From Trema orientale (lineage: Eukaryota; Streptophyta; Magnoliopsida; Rosales; Cannabaceae), in assembly GCA_002914845.1 (NCBI GenBank), contig JXTC01000110.1, positions 622,091-686,090 of the forward strand: a DNA stretch of 64,000 nucleotides, in the 5' to 3' direction. The notes beneath the pieces were generated by a model. It was not told where the DNA came from. It did no database searches and saw only the letters and a list, made by a program, of their open reading frames with translations. Shown here piece by piece: positions 24,280 to 35,486 of this stretch (positions are counted from its first letter, which is position 1; the number at the start of each line of letters is the position of its first letter). Made by a program: the position numbers and the translations under genes.

Positions 24280-24712
24280 TGCTCTTTTTTGGCCCAAAAA
24301 GATCGATGTATTCCGTACCCTGATCAATCTACATGCCAAAGGCACACAATCATCCTGGATATTAAATTACACTCAATAGTAATGTTGTATGAACTAAATC
24401 AAATATTAATAAACAATTCCAATTCATATGACTCAAATTTCATTGACATATAATATATATATATATATATATATTAGCATTACATACATGAAAATAATTA
24501 ACATTGAATTAAAAAATATATATGTTATACACTGAAGAGAAATTTAGAGATCTTATTAGATGTGGTGAATCGAGAAATCAAGGAATGAAAAAGAGATCTG
24601 TGAAATTGAGTCTCTCCGCTATCAGATTCAAACAAAGGCCATGAAAACAGGTCGAACCGAATTCGTACCGGAGGAGGGAGGAATTGATGAACTAGGTTTA
24701 AGAAAATTGCAA

Positions 24713-25321
24713 TAAAAAATTATCAAAATTATTCAAAAAAAAAGAAGCAAAAACTCGGATATGGTGATTGGAGGTTTGGATTTTAAGGTCCCGAATTGAG
24801 AAAAAATTGCAAAAATATAAAACCATAATGAAATCCCTAACCAGTAATATTCAATGAAAAGAAAGAGAGAATCCATGAAAATTGAAATTAAAAGCTCAAA
24901 TGTCGTCAAGGAATCGAGAAATGGTGTGAAGAATAGGTTTAGATTGTCACTCTGTCGCGTACTAGAACAAATCCCCAACATTGAACTCGGAATTTTCTGG
25001 GCACTCTTGCTAGCTGGGCTCTGCGAGGAAGAAGACATGTGCCAAGGCTGAGCTCTGCAAGGAAGAAGACTACTCTAAACAAGGGGTTCTCGTGCCTGTG
25101 CCAAAGACCTCAAGTGAGATCGAGTTTTTAGGTTGGCAGAGAAGAACATGGTGGACAGAATTTGGAAACGTCAAATTATCATTTTCTATTTTCTTGTTTT
25201 TTTCGTAAAGTTTTTAAATTCTTGGCCCTTTTTTTTCTTTACCTATTTTCAAAACATAAAACTGAATCCAAAAAGGTACCAAACGGGCCCTTATATATAA
25301 TATATTATATATATATATATA
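24713..25321. other. Spacer specific to tandem unit 2
   Basis: About 600 bp absent from unit 1. It contains two near-identical stretches (ctctgcgaggaagaagac at about 25020 and ctctgcaaggaagaagac at about 25050) and ends with taccaaacgggccc, a MITE-type terminus, before a TA-repeat. The opposing frames at 24733-25051 show no recognisable domain. Confidence 0.45.
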
Positions 25322-25644
25322 TATATATTATATACACTGGTGAAAGCGGCACGTGCTTGTTTATTTTTGTTTGTAGTTACATTTTTGTTCATTAAGCCAC
25401 ATGCCAGTTTGTTAATTTTTATTTGTAGTATTTTTGTTCATCAGTTCGTACTAAACTTTCAATCATTATCTACAGGAGAATAAATATCTATATACAGGAG
25501 AATAGATATACGTACGTACCCAATTCATTAAAAGATAATGAAAATATGTCCTAATAACGAGAAAATAGATGTATATATATAGATGAGAGTTGATTTAAAA
25601 AAAAAAAGATAGATGAACTATAATTTAAAAGAAATACATATTTT

Positions 25645-26401
25645 GGAGAGTTCTAGTGTATGAGGGGTAAATACCCTCTTACGTGTAGGAGGGGTATTTT
25701 TTCTAATCAGACGGCTTATAAAAGATCTACTTTTGAAAAAAAAATCATATAATATGCTTATTACACACAATAACATATCCTATAGCCTTCTTATTATTTA
25801 GAATTTATTTTTAAAATTAAAAAAAACACACACACACACACGATCTATCAAAAAAAATTAATCCACGATTTCATTAAAAAGAAATACGCAAAACCTAAGA
25901 AAAAAAAGGTCAAAAAGTTGGAACACGAAACACTTGCTTGATTTTCGAAAAGTTATTAGTAAAATCTTACTATCACAAACTAAAGGAAGAGAAGATATTA
26001 GATGCCAACCATAAATGAAGATGAACAACTATTGTGTTATGAACCCAACTCCCTTCCATAGTCCCATTTAACTTTCCTCGTACCGAATCTAGTAACTTTT
26101 CATTAATTAAACTTGATTTTTTTTATCCAGCCCATAAAATTAGTTTTTTCAAATTTAGATAATTAATAAATAATTAAACGTGCCTAATTTATTGGTGCTA
26201 TCAATTACTATGGTGCTTCTTTTTTTTTTAAAATAAATAGATCCTTGAAAAATAGAGTATATGGATATATTCCTGTGTGTTAATGAGCATCTTATAAATT
26301 TGTTTTATCAAAATTAAATCTCCTATAAACCATCTGATTAGAAAAAAAAAACTCTTCTTATGTGTAGGAGGGTTTTTGCCTCTCCTACACTAGAATTTCC
26401 C
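25645..26401. mobile_element. 757 bp MITE inserted in tandem unit 2
   Basis: Inverted ends of about 75 bp: left ggagagttctagtgta, right complement of gggaaattctagtgta, both continuing through ctaatcaga(c/t)gg(c/t)ttata. The flanks share tacatattt (25635-25643 and 26402-26410). The paralogous unit 1 at about 22485-22505 has the uninterrupted sequence, which serves as an empty site. The 9-10 bp duplication suggests a Mutator-type element. The interior is non-coding and includes a CA repeat near 25827. Confidence 0.9.
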
Positions 26402-26679
26402 TACATATTTCAGTACTTGAATAAATATATGTTTTTCTTAAGAATTAAGTATTAGTATTCATGACTAATAACACTTCTTAATAAATAATATTCTTAGTAT
26501 ATATATCATTAATAGAATTAGGAATATTATGTTTTGATAAGAACATTAATACATTCAGCTGATCTAGCTCTTGATAATGTAACATATAATTACCATGAGA
26601 AAATACAGATTCTAAAAGATATATACCCACAAAATCTAAAATTTATTATTGAGCTTTATTTATTAATAGTCATTGTGGG

Positions 26680-27980
26680 CTGGACACCCAGGTCAGAAAC
26701 GCACTATTGCTCTTATCAAAGCTATCTACTATTGGCCTCAGTTAAGGGATGATGTTGAGGCCTATCTAAGGACTTGTCTAGTGTGCCAACAAGACAAGAT
26801 TGAGCAACAATCGCTGGGGGATTGTTAGAATCTCTCCATATTCCTGAGAGGCTGTGGGATAGTGTCTCTATGGATTTCATCACCAACCCGCCTAAGTCCG
26901 AGGGCTTTGGCAGCATTATAGTGGTGGTTGATCGCTTCAGCAAGTATACCACCTTCATACCTGCTTCACCAGATTGTCCCGCCGATGAGACTGTGCAGCT
27001 TTTTATGAAGCATGTTGTGAAATTTTGGGGTGTTCCATCGAACATAGTGAGTGACTGAGACCCCTGGTTCACTGGAAGGTTTTAGACTTGAACTTTTTCA
27101 CTAGCTTGAACTATTCAAGTTGATGGGATCAGACTTGAACTTTTCCGCTAGCTTTCACCCCCAAAGCGATGGCCAGATAGAGAAGGTGAATGTCTTGCTG
27201 GAGCTATACTTGAGGCACTTTGTTAGTACCAACCAAAAGGATTGGGTAAAATTACTTAATGTAGCCCAATTTTCCTTTAACCTCTAAAAGAATGAGTCCA
27301 CGGGTAAAAGCCTCTTTGAGATAGTCATGGGTCAACAACCTATAACTCCACATATCTTAGTGACGAGTTACGGTGGGAAGAGTCTAGCAGTATTCGAGTT
27401 TGCCAAGGCATGGCAAGAGCAAGCGGAGTTGGCAAGGGCCTACTTGAACAAAACTTCTAAGAGAATGAAGAAGTGGGCCCACAAAAAGAGGAGGCATATT
27501 GAGTACCAAGAGAGAGACTTAGTCCTTGTCAAATTGTTACCCCAGCAATTCAAAACCTTAAGGAAGGTGCATAAAGGGTTGGTGTGCAAGTATGAGGGTC
27601 CATTCCTGGTACTCAAGTGTGTGAGCAAAGTCTCCTACAAGCTTCAACTCCCTGCTAAGCTGAAGATCTTTCATGTCTTCCATATAAGTATGCTGAAACC
27701 ATACCATAGAGACGAGGAAAATCCTTCAAGGGGTGAATCTAAAAGGGCTCCTACTGTGGTGGTAACCTCTTTTGATAAGGAGGTAGAAATTATTCTAGCT
27801 GATCGCTTGATCAGCCGATGTGGTGTACCTAATTATCGGGAATACTTAGTAAAATGGAAGAACTTGCCCTAGGCCGAGACTAGCTGGGAGTACGAGGATA
27901 TCTTGTGGCAATTCAAATACTATATCGAGCTGTTCAAGATTGATGGCGTGACAAGGACGTCGCGAACTTGAGTAGAGGAG
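26680..27980 (+). mobile_element. Decayed Ty3/gypsy pol 3' part: integrase and chromodomain
   Basis: Translation in pieces gives the integrase zinc-binding region (GHPGQKRT ... CLVCQQDK), then the DDE core (SMDFI, IVVVDRFSKY, and a VSD site) at 26822-27058, then the integrase C-terminal region and a chromodomain-like end (YLVKWKNLP) at 27327-27930. At least one stop lies just after the second catalytic Asp (codon at about 27056), and frames shift near 26810 and 27080-27326. No reverse transcriptase or gag lies upstream, so the element is 5'-truncated. A purine tract at about 27970-27980 (gtagaggaggg) is a fitting polypurine tract. Inactive. Confidence 0.9.
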
Positions 27981-28634
27981 GGTATTACGCTATGCTCATT
28001 TGGCTCCCTAAAATCCAAGTGTTACTGCCCCATGGCCCTAAGATTATATATACTGCTCACCTAAGAGGATAGGGAAAGACCCTAGAACATGGTAAACACT
28101 TCTAGAATGATCAAGAAAGGTCTTGGCCATGCTAGAAGACCCTAGTTGGCGCTACCAATTCCTATAAGGCTCCAGATAAGGCCGATTGGTGCTAGATGAT
28201 TTGAGACGATCCCAAAGCTTCTAGAATTACTTAGAAGAGCCAAGATAGTGGGTGAACCACCTGGAAGGATTTAGGCCATGCTTATTCTAGATTTCTCCAT
28301 GTAAATATCTTTGTAGATATTGTTACTTTATTTGGGAAGGTCCTAGATCCCTTGTAAGATCATGCCACTTGGCACGATTATAATCATTTGTTGGATTAGG
28401 CTTTGCCTATATAAAGGACCTTTTAGGTTAATTTGTACACAAGTCCCATTTGTGAGAGTTGTAAGTATTCTAAGAGTAACACAAAGCTTTTATTCATTCA
28501 AACTCTCTTATCTTTTGTCATTTTGTCTCAAAGCTTACTCTAAGTCCCTTTCTTGAGTATTGATAGGCTGACTTAGTGCAACAGACCGTGCTAAGTACCG
28601 CACGATTGTCTAGTTTAAGGCTAGGATTGTGACA
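27981..28634 (+). repeat. Probable 3' LTR of the Ty3/gypsy remnant
   Basis: It starts right after the polypurine tract with tattacgct (a degenerate TG start) and ends ttgtgaca. A TATA-like tatataaagga at about 28408-28418 would be the LTR promoter, and the sequence beyond it could be the R-U5 part. No matching 5' LTR is present in the window, so boundaries are inferred. Confidence 0.6.
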
Positions 28635-29544
28635 CAAAACTAATGAGGAGATGACACAAGTTGCCACTAGTTTAGTGGATTTGTCACAAACCTCTGCTAG
28701 TGCTGAAATCATGAAAAAAGAAGACCATTGAGCCAATAATTGCCCTTGTTTATTGTGTTCATTATGATGTATTTGGTTGATCACTCTATCTCATGTAGTA
28801 GTACTTTTATGAACTTTGGCAGGTTTGAATTGTTATGTAGTATGCTTTAATATCACTTTATGATGAAACTATGTGAGTTATGCTTATATTTAATTTATTG
28901 CTTTGTTATATTGTTCCACGTCATTTTCAATTTTGTTACTATATACTTATTAATAAATCATATATTATAAGTCTACTTTCGATGCTAAACACTATAGCAT
29001 GCTTAACAAAAAATTTAAAACTAGGTGAGGTTCTCTGTACCTACCCATGTGCCCATCCTCGTCAATGAAATATAGCTTAGCCATAAATTTAGGACAATTT
29101 TACCGAAATTTGTTACTTGTGTACGATATTGGTCAAAACCTGGACATATAACTATGAAAGAGAAATTAAAAGATAATATTACGCCAACATAAATACGTTC
29201 CAAATTAATCATTTCCAATTCCATGCTAAGACTGAAAGCTTCTTTTCAAAATATCAAAATCCATAACTTCATATTTGTGAATAATTTCTGCAGGTAATAC
29301 CTATACATATTGCTCATTGTGTCAATATATTAATGAGACCAAAAGCATTTCTTATCCTTAGAGTCTACTTATTATAATATGAGTATCATCAATGAGATTC
29401 TCATAATTGACCCCTAGAAAGACCGAAATGAGTATGCTAATACTCTATACTTTAATATGGTATAAGCACCATAAGAAAATTTATTAAAAAATAAATTTAT
29501 ATACTCTATATAAGGATCATTTCTCACAGTTACGTCCCAATAAC
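28635..29544. other. Intergenic DNA, nothing recognised
   Basis: No repeat border or coding signature stands out. The frames at 28880-29068 and 29021-29224 overlap on opposite strands and look like chance. Confidence 0.35.
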
Positions 29545-29799
29545 ATGAACAAATGTCTAAATAGAGCTTTCTTCGTCGAAGAAGATCCATATTATTCCAT
29601 CATGAACAACCCTGACCATGTTTGCCCGATGAACTATGGTAGTCCACCTGAATCTGTAAAACGTACTACTGGTTCATCATCTCGGAGTCACCGTCTCCGA
29701 AGTGGTTCTGTAGGAGAATATCAGAACTTTGTCCTTCTAGAAGGAATGCTTGAAGCTGAAAGGAAGGCTCGAACGCAAGGCTTGCTGAAACTCAACTGA
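29545..29799 (+). CDS. Unrecognised 84-codon ORF, possibly a gene or transposon fragment
   Basis: A Ser/Arg-containing middle (SSSRSHRLRSGSVGEY) is followed by a helix-prone Glu/Ala/Arg stretch (LEGMLEAERKARTQGLLKLN). Amino-acid use is more protein-like than that of the surrounding chance frames, but I do not recognise a family. Just downstream the same strand shows broken coding-like sequence to about 29900. It may belong with the FAR1-like pseudogene or another decayed element. It could also be chance. Confidence 0.25.
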   Translation: MNKCLNRAFFVEEDPYYSIMNNPDHVCPMNYGSPPESVKRTTGSSSRSHRLRSGSVGEYQNFVLLEGMLEAERKARTQGLLKLN

Positions 29800-30795
29800 T
29801 ACAAGAGAGAAGTGCCTTCATATGGGTACTACATTATTCAAGATTGCACAGGTCCTCCAGAAAGCAAATGAGCATCTTCGTAGCATCGAAGCCTATGTGG
29901 AGGCTGCAACTGACCTTAATAACACAGAGTCGTATATTCCTCATGTCATAAGGATTGACTAAAACAATAGCTTTCATCGTGGGATTCATAGAGATGCAAC
30001 TACTAGTAATGTCTACTTGACATATTAGGTTTTTGTCCCCTAGCTGAACCCAATATCTAGTACTAAGAATGACTAGTATTCTACTATCTTTGTTGTAGGA
30101 CATAGAGTGGAGGCATTTTGTATATCTCTGTCTCTTAGGATTTTTTCTCTTTAGTTTATTATGGCTTTCTACTTTATTTAGATCCGCAGAAGTACTACTC
30201 CTGCTTATGTACAATTAATGGATCCCCATGAGGCTATATGTGTTATCTATGGTTCAATTTCTATTTCAATTTTTTCTATTTTCATAGATTTATACTTTCT
30301 TTACACTTCATGGTATACTTGCATGGTGCAGAAGGTCGACTACGTAGAAGTACTCTATTAACAAGTACTTAAGCTTTATTCTCTTAAATAGTCAATCTTT
30401 AAAATAATATAGTTAAAGCCTTTATCCTTGCCATATAGTAATTACTTCCAGCTATGCATGTGCCAGCTGGCCACTTTAATTGGGCCACAAGTATCTCAAT
30501 TGAAATATTGCATATTGGATATTACACAATATACAAACACATACAATAGGACTACTATAGCTAACTAGGGCTATAGAAATTAATGTCAAAAAACCTAACC
30601 TCAGGTACTTAGTTCTGCTTTTTTATCTCAAACTTACTCTTTATATTGGACACATCTTATAGTTTCAAGGAATACCATGCCATTTTCATTTCAGCCAAAG
30701 TAAGAGGACTTTTCTTCTAAAAGACCCGAAGTAGAAAAGCAAAATTCATAGAGAGACAAACCAAAGACCCTCAACCACATCAATAGAAGAAGGTT
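29800..30795. other. Intergenic DNA, nothing recognised
   Basis: The minus-strand open frame at 29834-30214 lies opposite decayed coding-like sequence and shows no domain. AT-rich, with no inverted-repeat borders found. Confidence 0.3.
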
Positions 30796-31128
30796 TTGAG
30801 TACAACAAGTCACACTGAATGTCTAAAATACAAACAATACATACAACTGATGGAAAAGATGATCAAACTCTCAAATGACACTAGGCTTATACTAGATATG
30901 GTCCATGAAAGGTTTGTCGGAGAAAAAGTGGAGCTAGTACAAGCCTATAAAGCCATAGATGTTATCAGAGATAGTGATCTATTTACGGTAGCCTGCATTG
31001 CTACAGGCTACTTGGTTAACCCTTCTTTGGAGCAGATCTTAATAGGGCCTAATGGCAATGATGAAGTTAATAAGTTAAATAATTCTAAGATATCCATAGG
31101 AAATGTACTAAACCAAAAGTCTAATTAA
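30796..31128 (+). CDS. Unrecognised 110-codon ORF
   Basis: The predicted protein looks natural: mixed helix-forming composition with the segment YIQLMEKMIKLSNDTRLIL, then VQAYKAIDVIRDSDLF and a C-terminal tail with GPNGNDEVNKL. The pattern faintly recalls the C-terminal end of Myb/SANT-like proteins that accompany PIF/Harbinger-type transposons, but that is a guess. No splice-linked neighbours were identified. It may be a fragment of the same decayed insertion as the FAR1-like pseudogene. Confidence 0.3.
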   Translation: MSTTSHTECLKYKQYIQLMEKMIKLSNDTRLILDMVHERFVGEKVELVQAYKAIDVIRDSDLFTVACIATGYLVNPSLEQILIGPNGNDEVNKLNNSKISIGNVLNQKSN

Positions 31129-32340
31129 TTTATGCTTCTTAGTATCATCATGATAACTAAATGTACTCCCTATCTTAGTTAAGTATTTTAAGTTGTTCAT
31201 GTATTTGGTTTGCTCTAATTAATTAAATTATTCCATATAATGTCAACTGAATAATATATAGTTTTTTAGCAAGCATATGATTCTATTTCTTTACCCTTTA
31301 TAACCAATTTAATAACTATATACTCACAATAAGAACAATAAAAATATAGTTTGTTTTTTATACGAGGTCTTTTTTTTTTAAAAAAAAAAAAAAACATAGT
31401 ACATGAAGTAGAAAAGTTGGCCATGCATAATTTATTATAATTGTGCTTCCTCCATTTTTCTATCTTATTAGGTCCACAAAATAGCCCAATAGCCCAAACT
31501 TTTCACTGTCCACATCAAAAGCCCAATATCTGCTACATAACCCTTACCTTCAAGTCATCAACTTTATATTTTCTAATAATTGAAAATCTGGACCGTTGAT
31601 TATATTAACTGACCTATCCCACATATATTAATTGAATATTAAATTGACAACAAACTAAACTAACTAATCTAACCTTTCAAAGATTATTAGTACAATCAAA
31701 TGGTTGCTTTTCCAATTAACACAAATACACAGATATCATCTCTTCAAAAAGGGAAAAAAAAAAACTCAGTCTCTCATAATGGTAGAAAAGGGTCTTAACG
31801 AGGAATAAAGGCAATCTACTATCCAAACCAACACTCATATTTAAAAAGTATGCTTATTAACTCATTTTGATTAAGAGTGCTTCTCTTGTTTCTCTTAGTA
31901 CTAGGTCAAGTATTAGGTCATCGTTTAAACAGAATAACAAACAATGACAAGAACTCAGCTTTTCTATCCATTTTTCTAGCTATATGCAATCTTTCAGTTT
32001 CTATGAATTTATTTAATATAATTGTGATTAATTTGTTAGAATAACGAAATGCATCTTTACTATGTTTACATAATATTGTCATTATTTTTAATCCAACATT
32101 TTCTGTATCGTAATTTTTGTAAGAGTTTTGTACCGTAGCACTTTTATTTAACAAACTCCCATAACATAATCTATTGTGTTACTGCTCTATATATTTTTGG
32201 AGTCAATATACCCTAACTTTAGTACAAAATACTCATGTACAGAGATAGCTTAATGACGAATGTCGATACTCTATCATCACCCAACTAGCTTTCAATACTA
32301 GAAACTCTTCAATTAACAAAAACAGTTAGTGAGATTGAAA
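31129..32340. other. AT-rich DNA upstream of the FAR1-like pseudogene
   Basis: No gene supported. It contains a T-run facing an A-run at 31372-31394 (a 20+ bp hairpin). The sequence from about 32290 gradually becomes coding-like toward the pseudogene. The minus-strand frame at 31918-32154 has no domain. Confidence 0.35.
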
Positions 32341-34323
32341 CTATAGACATCCTTAGAAAGGAGATGAATTCCCTAGAAAAATGGGAGACATTTTATACAA
32401 CCTATGCAAAATAGAAGGGTTTCAGTATTCAAATTGATGACGTCAAAAAGAAGGGTGATAAAATTACCATGCGGAGGCAGGTATGCTCAAAAGAAAGTTT
32501 TTGAAGAGATCAATTCATTAACATGACTAACCGAAAAAAAAAAGACTAAAGCCTATCACAAAGATATATTGTCAAGCAGCATTTAGGGTTGTCTGAATTA
32601 AAGATAGTAAGACCTGAATAGCAAAAGAATTTGTCCATTCACACAACTATGAGATTGCCTCAGTGCTTGAGATACAATTCCTTCGATCAAACCGCAAAGT
32701 TCGTGATGATGTGGTTGCTCAAGTTATGTCTATGAATAAAGTTGGGATAAAAATGTCCAATATTGTTTCATATGTGGCCTTATAATCTGGTGAGTATGAC
32801 AAACTCTCTTTCCAATTGAGAGATGTATATAGCAAGGTTGCAGCCCTACAAAAATTTAGGAACTTAGAAACAGATTCAGAAGGAGCTTTGGGTTATTTAG
32901 ATTGTTTGTCCAGGAAAGACACAGATTTCTATATCGAATATCAGGTTGATGAGGAAGATAGGTTGTCTAATCTTTTCTAATCAGATGGAATTTCTTGAAG
33001 GGATTATGCAGCTTTCAGGGAAGTTCTTACATTCGACACCACATACAAAATAAACAAATATCACAAGCCATTATGCATTCTTATTGGAGTAAATCATCAC
33101 TTTGAGTCTTGTGTTTTTAGCTTGGCTCTCTTATTAGACGAAACAATTGATACTCTTTGTTGGTTGTTAAGAGTATTCATAGATTGCATGCAAAACAAGA
33201 AACCCTCTGTGGTTTTAACCGATGGTGATCCTGCCATGAGATATGCAATTTTAGAGTTCATACCTGATGCTACTCATCGGTTACGTGGTTGGCATCTTGG
33301 CAACAATGCAACAAGAAATATTAAAACTTAAAAATCCTCTCTTTAAGCATGGTTTTGTTGATCTCATGTACAATTACTATACTAAAGAAGAGTTTGATAG
33401 AAAATGATCGGCCTTGGTAGATTCTTTTGATCTTGTTGATAATGAGTGGTGCGGTCAACTCTATGAGAAAAGAGAAAATTGAGCGAGGCTTATTTGAGAG
33501 GCCACTTTTTTGGAGGGATGAGGACGACTCAATGATATGAGTCTATGAACTTTGCCATCAAGAAGGATCTCTAACATGTAGAAAAATATACACTATGTGA
33601 TTTCGTCTTCTAACTTGACTTTACTCTCTCTAAAATGAGACACACTGAGTTGTATTCTGATTATATAAGCAAGCACACCATGCCCGAGCTTCCCCCACCA
33701 AGAAATGCATTCAGAACCTATTACTAACAGGCAAACATATATGAGCATGTATGAAGAATCTTGATATTAGAGCCATCCCAAAATCACTTATTTTGCAACG
33801 ATGGCGTAAGGATGTAAAGAGTTCGTTGCAATTGGTAAATTTACAAGTTTCAAACAATCAACAAGATCTTATGGACATGTCAAGGTATGGATCCCTAAAC
33901 TCCGACTGTACCTTGATGAACGACTATGCTTCCAGAATTGAGAGCTCCTTTAGGTTAGCAAAAGATGAAATTGCTAGACTCACACCTTTTTTCAGACTGA
34001 AATTTGAAAAAATGTCCTTATGCGCCAATAATGATCAAGTTAGACCAGGTAGACACTACGATAATCCTAACATTATCAAGGAACTGGTAACAATCAAAAC
34101 AAAAGGGTCAGGACATATTGGCTCCTCCACAGATGGTATTCTTCGACCTGGGTCAAGTGGAACTATTAAGAAGTCAAGGTTATATAGGATTTATTACGAT
34201 GTAGGCTACGGTACTCATAACTATCAATCCCGCCCTATAAGAAGGAGTAATGGTGGCGCATCAACCAGTTACAATGCTTTGGATATTGCAACAACTAATT
34301 CCTATGACTATTATTATGAATGA
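32341..34323 (+). pseudogene. FAR1/FHY3-related (MULE transposase-derived) pseudogene
   Basis: Translated in pieces it follows the FAR1 family order: a FAR1 DNA-binding-type start (WETFYTTYAK, about 32380-32660, with KEFVHSHNYEI), a middle helical part (VAQVMSMNKVGIKMSNIVSY, about 32710-32790), then the MULE transposase-type domain (TFDTTYKINKYHKPL, GVNHHFESCVF and VVLTDGDPAMRYAI, DATHRLRGWHLGNNA, about 33030-33330), and a C-terminal part (about 33751-34323, IPKSLILQRWRKDVKSS). Several frameshifts and stops separate the blocks, and the SWIM zinc-finger stretch expected near 33600-33750 is not readable. FAR1 proteins are transcription factors domesticated from Mutator transposases; I cannot tell whether this is a dead FRS gene or a dead MULE. 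Confidence 0.88.
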
Positions 34324-35199
34324 CTCAACCCAGGATTCGATCCATTCCCCAGATTTCATGTAAAGACTTCTATGATGACTTTCATTTATTATACTTGTAC
34401 TAAACATATCTTATTTTATATATTCATATACTTCCATGCTAAACCTTTCTAATTTTCCGTCATATATCCTCAAATTTTTTGATTATTTGCTAACTCTTAT
34501 TCTATGTTTATAATATGTATCTTTTTTTTCATTTTTTGTTCAAAATAAGTTTCATTTTTTATTGAAAATAAGTTTCGGTCACAAATCCTCAAATCTTTTT
34601 ATCAATTCATATGTGTTATTTCATATGATTCTTTTTTACATTTAAATCAAATCACTTATTTCCCTTTTACTATTTCGTATGTTTTTTTTATTTCATTCTA
34701 TGTTTTCAATATGAAAATTACTTTTGATACTTTCTGATTCAAAACCCTACTTCTAAAGTTAGATTCTCAACCTCTGTAGTACTCATTTCTTGTGAGAGTT
34801 ATCACTGGTGTTCACATATTTGGTCCAATGTGACAACAATTATTTTTTCACGATCTTTATTGCCAAATCGTGATCGCCTGCATTTGGAGATTTCCCGCTC
34901 TTTTATATATGCAAATACTTTTCTGCCCTCACTAATACATATAAAAATACAATATAGTCCACACTTACTCACTTGCAATTACCCATATAACCCTAATGAC
35001 CGATACAGGATAATATTTTTTGGCAATTATAATACACATAACCAGCTAACAGCGGTCAAAGATAAATTTTTTGTCAGCTCGTGGGACTCGCATCTCGTTT
35101 TTAAATTTTATCTCCGTGGGCCCCTCCTCAAACGTGATTGGTACCCTTATCTGGCCGAGCGGGACAACATCGTTGGCCTATATATATATATATATATGG
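34324..35199. other. Intergenic DNA 3' of the pseudogene
   Basis: AT-rich, T-rich on the plus strand. The frame at 34830-35246 is open for 138 codons but shows no recognisable domain and runs into a TA repeat and a MITE, so it is probably chance. Confidence 0.35.
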
Positions 35200-35355
35200 G
35201 CATGGATGTAGTCTCGCTCACGGGACCAGTTCCGTTCATGTTTTGACCAACACAGGTCATGTTTTGGCCAACACAGATTGGTCAAAATATGACATGTGTT
35301 AGCTAAAACATGAACGGGACCGGTCTCCTCGAGGGGACTACATACGTAGCCTATA
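35200..35355. mobile_element. Hairpin MITE in a TA-rich target
   Basis: Two arms of about 65 bp are inverted copies: the left contains cgttcatgttttgaccaaca and gtcatgttttgg, the right contains the complements (ccaatatgaca-type and gttagctaaaacatgaacg). Almost the whole element is palindrome. It is bordered on both sides by cctatatatata-type repeats, so the target duplication (possibly TA) cannot be read. Non-coding. Confidence 0.7.
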
Positions 35356-35486
35356 TATATAATATATATATGTATATTAAAAAATTGAAGTGAAATTATT
35401 GAAGTCGAATATATTTTACTTTTAAAATTAGATAACAAAATTTAGAATAAGAATTTAATTACTACTTTAGATTTTTTTTTTTTTGG

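Larger units (their letters stand above)
22600..24712 (-). pseudogene. Truncated, internally deleted copy of the VPS53 5' region
   Basis: Homologous to 10322-13110 of the VPS53 gene, in the same orientation. Two blocks are missing: about 11408-11905 (exons 4 and 3; junction near 23635) and about 12172-12470 (exon 2; junction near 23907). Exon 5 survives at 22812-22882 but carries in-frame stop codons. Exon 1 survives at 24231-24279, where the ATG has become ATA and an Ala codon has become Thr. The introns are better kept than the exons. The fragment cannot encode VPS53. Beyond 13110 the homology to the VPS53 locus stops, whereas both duplicated units share further upstream sequence to about 24712. 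Confidence 0.9.

Noticed and set aside
30796..31128. Harbinger-type Myb/SANT protein call for the 110-codon frame
   Set aside because: The resemblance is faint and rests on a few helix patterns; no diagnostic Trp spacing is visible, so only an unrecognised ORF is reported.
34830..35246. 138-codon plus-strand frame
   Set aside because: It runs into a TA repeat and a hairpin MITE, and its composition is not protein-like.
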